Of a DNA stretch of 64,000 nt, positions 17,861-26,130 are shown piece after piece. Each line of letters starts with the position of its first letter. The stretch's first letter is position 1. Under the pieces are notes generated by a model. The model ran no database searches, was not told the DNA's origin, and saw only the letters and a list, made by a program, of their open reading frames with translations. The stretch comes from Thalassotalea nanhaiensis (GTDB lineage Bacteria; Pseudomonadota; Gammaproteobacteria; Enterobacterales; Alteromonadaceae). Made by a program: the position numbers and the translations under genes. Location: the NCBI RefSeq assembly GCF_031583575.1, contig NZ_CP134146.1, positions 2,356,001-2,420,000 on the forward strand, read 5' to 3'.

Positions 17861-18403
17861 TTATCTTTTGATTGGGGCAAGCACCATTATCATTTGTCTG
17901 CCTTCCACTCTACGAGGGAAAGACTCACAAACAGCTAGGTCCTCTAAATCTTTTTTAACACGATTTAAAAGGTCTATACCTAACTCTTGATGGGCCATTT
18001 CACGACCACGGAAACGTAATGTAACCTTAGCCTTGTCGCCACCTTCTAAAAAGCGTCTCAGGTTACGTAATTTCACCTGATAATCGCCTTCATCAGTGCC
18101 AGGACGGAATTTAATTTCCTTAACCTGGATCTGTTTTTGCTTCTTACGTTGTTCTTTAAGTTCTTTCGATTTCTCGTACAAGAACTTACCGTAATCCATT
18201 ACGCGACAAACTGGTGGTTTGGCCGTAGGGCTGATCTCTACAAGATCAACACCTGCTGTATCAGCAGCATTTAATGCTTCATTTAATGAAACAATGCCTA
18301 ATGGCTCGCCTTCCAGACCAACTAAACGAATTTCTTCAGCTGTGATTAATTCATTCAGTTTATGTTGCGGTTCTTTTTGACCGCCTCTTTGACCACCTTT
18401 AAT
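17861..18403 (-). CDS. infC: Translation initiation factor IF-3, AUU start
   Basis: IF-3 binds the 30S subunit and monitors start codons. Homologous coding sequence continues past the internal ATG at 18199, through [13 protein letters not shown] and [20 protein letters not shown], up to an ATT at 18403. That ATT has TAGGAGG at the right distance. Starting there gives 180 aa, exactly the E. coli length. The AUU start is the conserved basis of IF-3 autoregulation, since the factor discriminates against it. Domain order is N-domain, lysine-rich linker ([14 protein letters not shown]) and C-domain. It lies 26 bases after thrS. Confidence 0.97.
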   Translation of the reverse strand: MKGGQRGGQKEPQHKLNELITAEEIRLVGLEGEPLGIVSLNEALNAADTAGVDLVEISPTAKPPVCRVMDYGKFLYEKSKELKEQRKKQKQIQVKEIKFRPGTDEGDYQVKLRNLRRFLEGGDKAKVTLRFRGREMAHQELGIDLLNRVKKDLEDLAVCESFPRRVEGRQMIMVLAPIKR

Positions 18404-18429
18404 AGCCTGTTCCTCCTAGAGAACTAATA

Positions 18430-20340
18430 TTACGCCCGTGTTTTCACTTCTTCGCTAAGTTTAGCGATGAAATCATCCACAGACAATTTTCCTAAATCTT
18501 CACCTGAACGTGTACGGACAGCAATTTCACCTGCTTCCATTTCCTGATCGCCCACTACGAGTAAATAAGGAACACGTTTCAAAGTATGCTCGCGGATTTT
18601 AAAGCCTATCTTCTCATTACGCAAGTCCGCTTTTGCTCTAAAGCCATTTTCTTTCAATTTTTTTACAACTTGGCTACAATATTCGCCATGTTTATCAGTA
18701 ATATTCATGACTGAAACCTGAATTGGCGATAACCACGTTGGGAACTTACCGGTAAATTCTTCAATCAAAATACCAATAAAACGCTCTAATGAACCTAAAA
18801 TAGCTCGGTGAATCATCACTGGCGTGTAACGTTCGTTGTCTTCACCAACATAAGTTGCGCCTAAACGCTCTGGTAAAGCAAAATCTAATTGTACAGTACC
18901 ACATTGCCAAGCTCTACCTAAACAGTCCATTAATGTGAATTCAATTTTAGGACCGTAGAAAGCGCCCTCGCCCGGTAAATATTCAAATTCAATATTAGCA
19001 TCAGATAATGCTTTAGCCAGACCTTCTTCCGCTTTGTCCCAAACTTCATCAGAGCCAATGCGGTTTTCAGGACGAGTAGATAATTTAACAACGATATCTT
19101 CAAAACCAAATGATCCATATACGTCATAAACCATATCGATACATTTAGTCACTTCCGCTTGTACCTGATCTTCTGTACAGAAAATATGGGCATCATCTTG
19201 AGTAAATCCACGCACACGCATTAAGCCGTGTAATGAACCCGATGGTTCGTTACGGTGACAACAACCAAACTCAGCAATACGTAATGGTAGGTCGCGGTAC
19301 GATTTTAACCCTTGGTTAAATATTTGTACGTGACCTGGACAGTTCATTGGTTTAATCGCATATTCACGCTTTTCAGATTCAGTGGTAAACATCGCTTCTG
19401 CGTATTTATCCCAGTGACCTGATTTTTCCCAAAGACTTCTATCCATCATCATTGGCGCTTTTACTTCGTCATAATCATATTCATGAAGTTTTTCACGAAC
19501 AAATTTTTCTAACTCAGTGTAAATAGTCCAACCATCATTATGCCAAAACACCATTCCTGGCGCTTCTTCTTGCCAATGGAATAAATCTAAAGTTTTACCA
19601 ATTTTACGGTGGTCGCGTTTTTCAGCTTCAGCTAAACGCTGAATGTATGCTTTAAGCTGCTTTTTATCAGCCCATGCAGTACCGTATATGCGTTGCAACA
19701 TTTTGTTGTCAGAGTTACCGCGCCAGTATGCACCAGCAACGTTCATCAATTTAAAGTGATGACAATGACGCATACTAGGAACGTGTGGACCACGACACAT
19801 ATCAATGTATTCTTGGTGATGATATAACGCTGGTGTATCAGATTTGTCGATGTTTTCATCAAGAATTTCTAATTTATATGTTTCACCGCGCTCAGTAAAT
19901 GCGTCGTAAGCATCTTGCCAAGAACCAGTTTTCTTAACAACTTCATAGCCAGTACGGGCAAGTTCAGTCATTCGCTTCGAAATTTTTTCTAAGTCATCGT
20001 CGTTTAATTTTTCTTCGAGATCGATGTCATAGTAAAAGCCGTTTTCAATTGTCGGTCCAATGGCCATTTTTACATTAGGGTATAATTGCTTAATTGCATG
20101 ACCTAATAAATGTGCACAAGAATGACGAATAATTTCTAAACCTTCGGCATCTTTACTGGTGATTAACTGCAATGAAGCATCTTCTTCAATTAACTCACAA
20201 GCATCAACTAAGTTGCCATTGATTCGACCGGCGATGGTCGCTTTTGCAAGACCTGGACCTATATCCAAAGCGACTTGCATAACTGAAACTGATTCTTCGA
20301 AGCTGCGCTGACTGCCGTCAGGGAGAGTAATTACTGGCAC
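18430..20340 (-). CDS. thrS: Threonyl-tRNA synthetase
   Basis: A class II synthetase of 636 aa. The order is an N-terminal TGS domain ([20 protein letters not shown]), an editing domain with [10 protein letters not shown], a catalytic core with [10 protein letters not shown] and [23 protein letters not shown], and a C-terminal anticodon domain ([18 protein letters not shown]). Translation starts at GTG with AGGA 9 bases upstream. The leader has a hairpin with an anticodon-like CGU loop that matches the E. coli thrS operator, so ThrRS probably represses its own translation. It heads the thrS-infC-rpmI-rplT cluster. Confidence 0.98.
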   Translation of the reverse strand: MPVITLPDGSQRSFEESVSVMQVALDIGPGLAKATIAGRINGNLVDACELIEEDASLQLITSKDAEGLEIIRHSCAHLLGHAIKQLYPNVKMAIGPTIENGFYYDIDLEEKLNDDDLEKISKRMTELARTGYEVVKKTGSWQDAYDAFTERGETYKLEILDENIDKSDTPALYHHQEYIDMCRGPHVPSMRHCHHFKLMNVAGAYWRGNSDNKMLQRIYGTAWADKKQLKAYIQRLAEAEKRDHRKIGKTLDLFHWQEEAPGMVFWHNDGWTIYTELEKFVREKLHEYDYDEVKAPMMMDRSLWEKSGHWDKYAEAMFTTESEKREYAIKPMNCPGHVQIFNQGLKSYRDLPLRIAEFGCCHRNEPSGSLHGLMRVRGFTQDDAHIFCTEDQVQAEVTKCIDMVYDVYGSFGFEDIVVKLSTRPENRIGSDEVWDKAEEGLAKALSDANIEFEYLPGEGAFYGPKIEFTLMDCLGRAWQCGTVQLDFALPERLGATYVGEDNERYTPVMIHRAILGSLERFIGILIEEFTGKFPTWLSPIQVSVMNITDKHGEYCSQVVKKLKENGFRAKADLRNEKIGFKIREHTLKRVPYLLVVGDQEMEAGEIAVRTRSGEDLGKLSVDDFIAKLSEEVKTRA

Positions 20341-20358
20341 AATATTTCCTCAACAGTG

Positions 20359-20379
20359 GTGACACCTACGTAATGTCAC
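20359..20379 (-). promoter_or_regulatory. thrS translational operator hairpin (tRNA-Thr anticodon mimic)
   Basis: On the minus strand GTGACA and TGTCAC enclose the loop TTACGTAGG, then CACTG and AGGAAATATT lead into the GTG start. The E. coli thrS operator domain 2 has a near-identical plan: GUGA stem, CGU-containing loop, GUCACCACUG, ribosome-binding site. In E. coli the loop imitates the tRNA-Thr anticodon and ThrRS binding blocks ribosomes. It ends about 19 bases before the start codon. Confidence 0.8.
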
Positions 20380-20548
20380 TTGTAATAAATTTAAAAATTC
20401 ACCTTGTACGCATTGATTTTTACAACTGGTACAATGTGTTGAAAGTATGTAAGAATATAAACATTCTTTGAAAGGCGCAATATAGGTGAAAATGCCCTGT
20501 TTTGCAATCATTGTTCTACTTCTTAACACGTTAATTTGGAGTGCTTAA

Positions 20549-21160
20549 TTGAATTTAACAGGCAAACATTGTTTTTTCTTAATTTTTGTTTTGTTATTTA
20601 GCCAACAATGTCAGGCTAAATGGCAGACCTATTTAAATGACAATGATTTTTTAATTGAATATCAAAAGCTTGAAAACTCTAAGTTCACCGAAATAAATGC
20701 TTCAATTAAAATTGGCGGCAGCATTGATGAATTCTTTACCATACTCACTGATCCAAAACTGGCCCCTATCTGGCTTGATAAAGTAATTTCAAGCGAATTA
20801 CTGACCACCTTAGATGATGATTCAGCCGTGGTACTTACGCTATTTGAAAGTTTCGGCCCGGTACAATCTAGAGAAATGCTGGTTAAATCCAAAGTCATAG
20901 AGAAAACAGCTGACTCATTGATAATAAAGATCACTGGCTATAATGAATATTTACCTAAAAACAAAAATAAAATTAGAGTTAAAAAAGTTAACGTTCTTTG
21001 GCAGGCACAACGATTAGATGACAACAACATCAAAGTCAGTTATCGAGGCAGCTTTGACCCAGCAGGCAGCCTTCCTGCATGGTTAAGTAACGAATTTGCT
21101 TTACACTCATTAGAAAACAGCTTCAAGAAGTTAAGAAAACTCAAGCCCATTAATAAATAA
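20549..21160 (+). CDS. Secreted START/SRPBCC-fold lipid-binding-like protein
   Basis: A 203-aa protein with a signal peptide (CFFLIFVLLFSQQCQA) and a START-like domain. NASIKIGGSIDEFFTILTDPKLAPIWLDKV starts the fold, VQSREMLVKSKV is central, and a long C-terminal helix (LPAWLSNEFALHSLENSFKKLRKL) closes it. Such domains bind hydrophobic ligands; the ligand here is unknown. Translation begins at TTG with GGAG at good spacing. It is divergent from thrS and stands alone. Confidence 0.75.
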   Translation: MNLTGKHCFFLIFVLLFSQQCQAKWQTYLNDNDFLIEYQKLENSKFTEINASIKIGGSIDEFFTILTDPKLAPIWLDKVISSELLTTLDDDSAVVLTLFESFGPVQSREMLVKSKVIEKTADSLIIKITGYNEYLPKNKNKIRVKKVNVLWQAQRLDDNNIKVSYRGSFDPAGSLPAWLSNEFALHSLENSFKKLRKLKPINK

Positions 21161-21332
21161 TGAAACTTCAAAAAGCCTTTATTCAGCAAATACAATTGCT
21201 TAGCTACAGGGTTACAAAATAGTTGCTAAAAAGCCTCAATTCGAGCCTTAAAAACAACGCAAAATATTCAATGTCAGCCATAATAAAAACAGGAACTAAC
21301 AGAAATAACAGAGAGATTATTAGGAGGCTGTC

Positions 21333-21539
21333 ATGCCCCAAGAAGTAAGTCGTAAAACCATTGAGTGCCCACACTGTGCGCACCACTTACATATTACAAT
21401 AGATACCACGCAAGGCGACCAAAATTACTATGAATCATGCCCTGCATGTTGTAATGATATCCATATGAATATGCATATTGATGACTACAATCAAAAAATT
21501 CAGTTAATGGTCGATGCCGATGATGAGTTAGTTTATTAA
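21333..21539 (+). CDS. Small CPXCG-type cysteine-rich zinc-ribbon protein
   Basis: A 68-aa cytoplasmic protein with paired motifs ECPHC (residues about 12-16) and SCPACC (residues about 36-41), fitting a zinc ribbon of the Cys_rich_CPXG family, whose function is unknown. The acidic C-terminus VDADDELVY is also typical. AGGAGGC precedes the ATG. It stands alone, downstream of the START-domain gene. Confidence 0.85.
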   Translation: MPQEVSRKTIECPHCAHHLHITIDTTQGDQNYYESCPACCNDIHMNMHIDDYNQKIQLMVDADDELVY

Positions 21540-22049
21540 CGCCAATTTGAGTAAACACTGCATTAACTTGGCCTTAAAGTAGGTATAAGTTAGAAAATAA
21601 ACGTTCATAGAAAGTATTTAAACAAATCTAACCAGCTCTTCTAATAGTTTACTGCCCATTACTGCATCTACCATAGTGGAACATTCTAGTTACAATATTA
21701 TTCCACCCCTGCTTTGTATTTATCTAAACCTCTAACCTCCGTCATCAGTAATACTCAAATTTAACATTCTAAGTCTAAGAATCAATCACCATTTTTATAA
21801 TCGTAAGTGTAAGTTCCACATAGTGAAAGCTAGATAATCTATATTTTTTTAGCTCACAATATTCAAGTAAAATGGGCTCTACAAAGGAACATTCATTTCA
21901 CTATACGGGATGGTTACATCAGGTTACAGGTCAAAACAATTTAACACAGTATTAACGTTCGCACAGGTTATAATTTGACCAACTTATTTAAGGTTTCCGG
22001 TTAATACAAAGCCGAAAAATCAAAACTTTAATTTAAAATTCTAGGATTA
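21540..22049. other. 510-base intergenic stretch, no gene seen
   Basis: All frames are broken and no tRNA-like or strong hairpin structure was noticed. The 3' part is the likely promoter region of the small ORF at 22050. Confidence 0.5.
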
Positions 22050-22238
22050 ATGAACATGACTGCATTAGAAATGAAACATAAAGACGAAAGTAATTATACC
22101 CCGTTACAAGACTTCCCATTATCACAGCAGTATTGTAAAGAGCCTCAAACTAATAGTGGCCTTGCTAGTAACAAACTAGGAAAATTAGCTGTGGCAACCA
22201 TATTGGCACTAACATTAGTTATCGCAATATACGGTTAA
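22050..22238 (+). CDS. Hypothetical 62-aa protein with one C-terminal membrane helix
   Basis: Not a recognised family. The first 40 residues are polar with one Cys. The last 20 (LGKLAVATILALTLVIAIYG) form a clear transmembrane helix, giving a tail-anchored small protein. AGGATTA lies just before the start, and a second ATG follows two codons later. It could be a real small membrane protein or a chance frame; codon composition matches its neighbours. Confidence 0.5.
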   Translation: MNMTALEMKHKDESNYTPLQDFPLSQQYCKEPQTNSGLASNKLGKLAVATILALTLVIAIYG

Positions 22239-22278
22239 GTAAATTAGTAATTAACCTGATAAATGCATGCCAGTGCAA

Positions 22279-22941
22279 CTAAACGTTGAGCGAACCTTCT
22301 GTCAAGAGTCGTTCGCTCATGATACGTTCAATGGAATCAACGATTGTCATGGTTTGCTGATCAATCTCAATATTCACATTATCACCCAGCGTTAGCACAG
22401 ATAAATTAGTACGCTCTAGGGTTTCTGGAATTAAGTGTAATAAGAACTCGCAATCACCATTATCTAAAGTTTCTACTTCTCCTAATGTTAAACTCGCCCC
22501 ATTAACGGCAATAAAGCCTTTAGCAAAAATATACTTTTTCCATTCACTTTTTATTGCAAATTTAAGCTGACAATTATCCGTAGAATCTATGCGTTCAACT
22601 AAAGATGCCATAGTATGAATATGACCCGACACGATATGACCGCCGATTTCATCCCCTGCCTTCATCGAACGTTCAACGTTAATTAAACTATTTTCTTTAA
22701 TTGCATCTAGATTCGTAAGGCGCAGCGTTTCATCAATAACATCAAAACCGATAACGGCAGTGTTAGCGTCAAACTTTGCGAAGTTAACTGCGGTTAAACA
22801 AACACCATTATTAGCGACACTGGCACCAGTTTCTAAATTATTTATGAACTGAATTGGTACCAATATTTCAATGTGCTTGAAATTATCACCAATTTTAATT
22901 GAATTAACTTGTCCAGTAGATTGCACAATTCCGGTAAACAT
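22279..22941 (-). CDS. ribE: Riboflavin synthase alpha chain
   Basis: Dismutates two 6,7-dimethyl-8-ribityllumazine to riboflavin. The family N-terminus MFTGIVQSTGQV is present, followed by two tandem lumazine-binding barrels. The first contains ASVANNGVCLTAV and the second KGFIAVNGASLTLG; GHIVSGHIHTMA lies between. At 220 aa it has the usual length. It is divergent from a MATE exporter, as in several gammaproteobacteria, with only about 50 bases between the two start codons. Confidence 0.96.
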   Translation of the reverse strand: MFTGIVQSTGQVNSIKIGDNFKHIEILVPIQFINNLETGASVANNGVCLTAVNFAKFDANTAVIGFDVIDETLRLTNLDAIKENSLINVERSMKAGDEIGGHIVSGHIHTMASLVERIDSTDNCQLKFAIKSEWKKYIFAKGFIAVNGASLTLGEVETLDNGDCEFLLHLIPETLERTNLSVLTLGDNVNIEIDQQTMTIVDSIERIMSERLLTEGSLNV

Positions 22942-22993
22942 ATATCATCTCTTACTTGTTTCTTATTATTTTCATTATCCGATCTTTGCAGCC

Positions 22994-24385
22994 ATGACTC
23001 TAGATAAATTTTTTACCGATACAAAAGATCTGCTTAAGTTAGCTTATCCAATATTAATCGCACAACTCATACAAACTTTAATGAGTTTTGCAGATACCGT
23101 TATGGCGGGTCGTGTGAGTGCCACAGATTTAGCAGCAGTGGCAGTAGCAAGCTCAGTATGGCTTCCAATAATTTTAACCATAGCAGGGGTGGTAATGGCG
23201 CTAAGTGCCATTGTTTCGCAGTTTGCTGGCTCAAAACAATCCCAGAGAATAGGTCATTCAACCATACAAACAGCTTGGATAGCTCTGGTATTATCGATAT
23301 TGGTGATCATTGGCTTTTATGCTGTACAACCATTGATCGTTGAACATGTAGACCTAGAGCCCGAGTTAAAACGATTAATGCTGGATTACTTAAGCTACAT
23401 TGTTTGGGGAGGCCCCGGCTTTTGTTTATATGTGGTATTAAGAAACTTCGCTGAAGGGTTAAGTATCACCAAGCCAACGATGGTGATTTCTATCATCGGC
23501 TTAATCATTAATATTCCGGCAAACTATATTTTCATATATGGTGCTTTTGGTGCGCCAGAATTAGGCGGCGCTGGTTGTGGTATAGCCACTGCGATTGTCT
23601 ACTGGACAATGTTTGTTGGCATGTTGATTTACGTTTATTTGTCAAAAAAACTTGCCCATATAAACTTACTTAAAAGCATGTCATTCCCTGATATAAAAGA
23701 AATAAAGACTATTTTAGCCTTGGGTGTTCCAATCGCCCTTTCATTACTTTTTGAAGTATCTCTATTTTCAGTGGTGGCGATTATTCTCGCCCCGTTTGGC
23801 TCACAAATTGTGGCGAGTCATCAAATTGCATTAAACTTTTCAGGGTTGGTGTTTATGGTGCCGTTATCTATAGCATTAGCGGTAACGATTAAAGTAGGCA
23901 CCTCGGTTGGCGAAAACCAACTTCAACAAGCAAAAGACATGTGTACAAATTCGATGTTCTTAGGGTTTTTAATCGCAATAGTTACTGCAACCATCACTAT
24001 TGTCTTTAGAGAACAAATAGCGCTGATATATACCAATGACAAAGAAGTAATCGCTCTTGCGGTACAATTAATGTTTTTAGCCGCCCTATTCCAGTTCTCT
24101 GACTTTATACAAGTTATTTCAGCAGGAGCACTTAGGGGCTACAAAGACACAAAATCCATCTTGTATATCACCTTTGTCTCTTATTGGATGGTTGGCCTTA
24201 CCATAGGGTTAATATTAGGCTTAACCGACTGGTTCGTACCTAGAATGGGCCCTGCCGGTTTCTGGATTGGATTTATAACAGGATTAACAACCGCGGCAGT
24301 ATTTTTGTGGTGGCGTTTAAAAGTGATTCAAAATAGAGCTGATCAAGGTATTCTTCCCAAAGGAAGTGAAACCATAAATATATAA
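22994..24385 (+). CDS. MATE-family multidrug/Na+ efflux transporter (NorM-like)
   Basis: An inner-membrane antiporter of 463 aa with twelve hydrophobic segments in two repeats. Family motifs include LAYPILIAQLIQTLMSFADTVMAGR at the N-terminus and GPAGFWIGFITGLTTAA near the C-terminus. It probably exports cationic compounds in exchange for Na+ or H+. The open frame extends 41 codons upstream over the riboflavin synthase gene, but the homologous part begins at the ATG at 22994. It is divergent from ribE, a frequent NorM location. Confidence 0.92.
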   Translation: MTLDKFFTDTKDLLKLAYPILIAQLIQTLMSFADTVMAGRVSATDLAAVAVASSVWLPIILTIAGVVMALSAIVSQFAGSKQSQRIGHSTIQTAWIALVLSILVIIGFYAVQPLIVEHVDLEPELKRLMLDYLSYIVWGGPGFCLYVVLRNFAEGLSITKPTMVISIIGLIINIPANYIFIYGAFGAPELGGAGCGIATAIVYWTMFVGMLIYVYLSKKLAHINLLKSMSFPDIKEIKTILALGVPIALSLLFEVSLFSVVAIILAPFGSQIVASHQIALNFSGLVFMVPLSIALAVTIKVGTSVGENQLQQAKDMCTNSMFLGFLIAIVTATITIVFREQIALIYTNDKEVIALAVQLMFLAALFQFSDFIQVISAGALRGYKDTKSILYITFVSYWMVGLTIGLILGLTDWFVPRMGPAGFWIGFITGLTTAAVFLWWRLKVIQNRADQGILPKGSETINI

Positions 24386-24518
24386 TCAATCGATGGTTGC
24401 CTACCTTTTAAGCAGTTAAACCAATAAATACAATTAACTGCTTAAAAGCACTTGCAACAAATTAAACATCTGGATAACATAGCGACGTTGAATCATTCAA
24501 CGCGCAATTCAAAGATAC

Positions 24519-24595
24519 GCTCGCTTAGCTCAGTTGGTTAGAGTACTTGCATGACATGCAAGGTGTCGCAGGTTCGAGTCCCGCAGCGAGCACCA
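24519..24595 (+). tRNA. tRNA-Val (anticodon GAC)
   Basis: A full cloverleaf of 77 nt with encoded CCA. The acceptor is GCTCGCT / AGCGAGC, the D stem GCTC / GAGT, and the anticodon stem CTTGC / GCAAG with loop ATGACAT (anticodon at 24553-24555). The T loop is TTCGAGT. The T stem GCAGG / CCCGC has one internal A-C mismatch (24570/24582), a small oddity compared with E. coli. GAC reads GUC/GUU valine codons. Confidence 0.95.
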
Positions 24596-24621
24596 TCTAC
24601 TTCTATTTTTTACGATTTAAT

Positions 24622-25164
24622 TTAAATACTTAATAATTTTCTAACTTGATCCGCTTGTTTTTCAGCGTTCTTCTCTGCTTTTATACGCGCTTCTTCTTTA
24701 GCTGAATCTACGGTATGTCTGCGGCTATCATTTATGTATTGTAAAGTGACACGGTTTATTAACGCTGGTTGTTCTTCTTTTGCCGATGCGAGAATTGCCT
24801 TCAAATCAGAAATTTGTGAATTAAGATCGGCAATAATGACCTTACTTTTTAATAACTCTTCTTCAATTAGTTTGGAGTCAGTATCATTTGGCTCAGGCTC
24901 TAAGTGCCAATTATTAAATTCCGTAGCGACTTTTTTAAAGCCCCAGACAATAGACAAACTACAGTTATTAAACAGCTGTGCAGCATCTTGTAAAGAAACC
25001 CTATTGGTAATGATCCACATACCATTAAGCAAGGCTTCTTGATTTGAATAGTTCGAGGTAGGTTTAGAATTATTGCTCTTTTCAGCAGGACGCACGATAA
25101 CATCGCCATTGCTAACCGCTTCGCTAAATAAGGATTCTATTTTTTTTATTGTTCTAGAAGCCAT
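24622..25164 (-). CDS. Hypothetical coiled-coil protein
   Basis: Function not recognised. The 180-aa product begins MASRTIKKIESLFSEAV. It has a central segment around NGMWIITNRVSLQDAAQLFNN and a C-terminal half rich in Glu/Lys/Ala heptads (KLIEEELLKSKVIIADLNSQISDLKAIL, then EEARIKAEKNAEKQADQVRKLL) predicted to form a coiled coil. The ATG at 25164 has GAGATGG upstream and was preferred to one five codons earlier. It lies immediately downstream of tRNA-Val on the opposite strand. Some plasmid KfrA-like DNA-binding proteins have similar tails, but this is only a resemblance. Confidence 0.65.
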   Translation of the reverse strand: MASRTIKKIESLFSEAVSNGDVIVRPAEKSNNSKPTSNYSNQEALLNGMWIITNRVSLQDAAQLFNNCSLSIVWGFKKVATEFNNWHLEPEPNDTDSKLIEEELLKSKVIIADLNSQISDLKAILASAKEEQPALINRVTLQYINDSRRHTVDSAKEEARIKAEKNAEKQADQVRKLLSI

Positions 25165-25315
25165 GATAATCCATCTCATTTAAACACCTACTTAAGATAA
25201 AACAAACAAATGTTAAAAACAAGTTAATTAGCTTTGTAGCAGGCCTATGAAAACTTAAAACTTATTGTTTTTAAAGATTTTATTGAGGTGGTTACAGCCC
25301 TTTAGATAGCAGAAA

Positions 25316-25726
25316 TTATTTACTAAGAAAGTCGACAGTTTGGCTGCAAAATTCGCCATTATTAAACGTATCTAGTGCCTGTTTAAAAATATCTTCTTCA
25401 GTGGTTTTATAAAATAAAGTCATGCTCGATATAAATTTAAGGTCATCAGGTTTTCCCATGATCTCATCGAGTCGTTTATCCTGATGTTTTAAAACACATT
25501 GAGTTGCCGATATTAATCTAAGCCTTAATTTAGGGTTGCTGAAGTAATCTTTTGCTTGTTCAGCCGTTTCTATTCCGTAATGCTCTGCATTTTCTGAATG
25601 CCCAAGCCCAGAGATTTGCGGAAACACATACCAAATCCAATGGCTTTGTTTTTTACCAGCAGACAGTTCATTACATACCCGATGCCAGCATTTGTCTTGA
25701 GCTCTGATAAATTTTAACAATGGCAT
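25316..25726 (-). CDS. DUF1810 family protein
   Basis: A conserved cytoplasmic family of ~140 aa without an assigned function. Signature stretches are visible: LLKFIRAQDKCW at the start, GKKQSHWIWYVFPQISGLGHS in the first third, YGIETAEQAKDYFSNPKLRLRL, and a C-terminal MTLFYKTTEEDIFKQALDTF. The ATG at 25726 was chosen because the family begins there. A TTG 14 codons earlier is the limit of the open frame. Monocistronic. Confidence 0.88.
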   Translation of the reverse strand: MPLLKFIRAQDKCWHRVCNELSAGKKQSHWIWYVFPQISGLGHSENAEHYGIETAEQAKDYFSNPKLRLRLISATQCVLKHQDKRLDEIMGKPDDLKFISSMTLFYKTTEEDIFKQALDTFNNGEFCSQTVDFLSK

Positions 25727-25768
25727 ATTACTAACTGTTTTAGGGTTCAAAGTGAATTTGTAAAACAA

Positions 25769-26130
25769 GTATAGTCAAAGTCGTGGTTATGACTAATGAT
25801 GTTTTAAAATAAGGAAACAACAACCGCTAAGTTAAAAACAAACCGTAAAATTTCGCGCTACTTTTAACGTTTTTCACCTATTTATTTGCTAAACCTTTAC
25901 TACAATAGAAATAAAAACAATCATTTAGCACCCCTTCAAGTTACATTATTAACTCTTCACGTAAAAAATGACTGACGAATAGGAAATATTGACAAGTAAT
26001 GAAAATTACATTTTGCCATTATCGGGTTACACAAAATAACAATATTGGTCTTAAGCCAAAGGTTTTGCCATTGAAGGCACGAATAAAGTTCTAAGGAAGT
26101 TTGTGTTTACCCCAACGAGAAGATAAAGCT
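25769..26130 (+). promoter_or_regulatory. Leader of TonB receptor 1, duplicated at receptor 2
   Basis: The last ~105 bases before the ATG at 26131 closely match the 103 bases before the second receptor at 29990. The shared blocks are GTTACACAAAATAACAATAT, TTTTGCCATTGA, TTTGTGTTTACCC and the ribosome-binding region. A possible promoter is TTGCCA at 26013 with ATAACA 17 bases on. The rest of the gap shows no gene. Confidence 0.5.

Noticed and set aside
24519-24595. tRNA pseudogene because of one T-stem mismatch
   Set aside because: All other stems, loops, anticodon and the encoded CCA are intact; one A-C pair is tolerated.
24734-25042. Plus-strand 102-codon frame opposite the coiled-coil gene
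   Set aside because: It is the antisense shadow of the minus-strand gene; no ribosome-binding site and Cys/Ser-rich nonsense composition.
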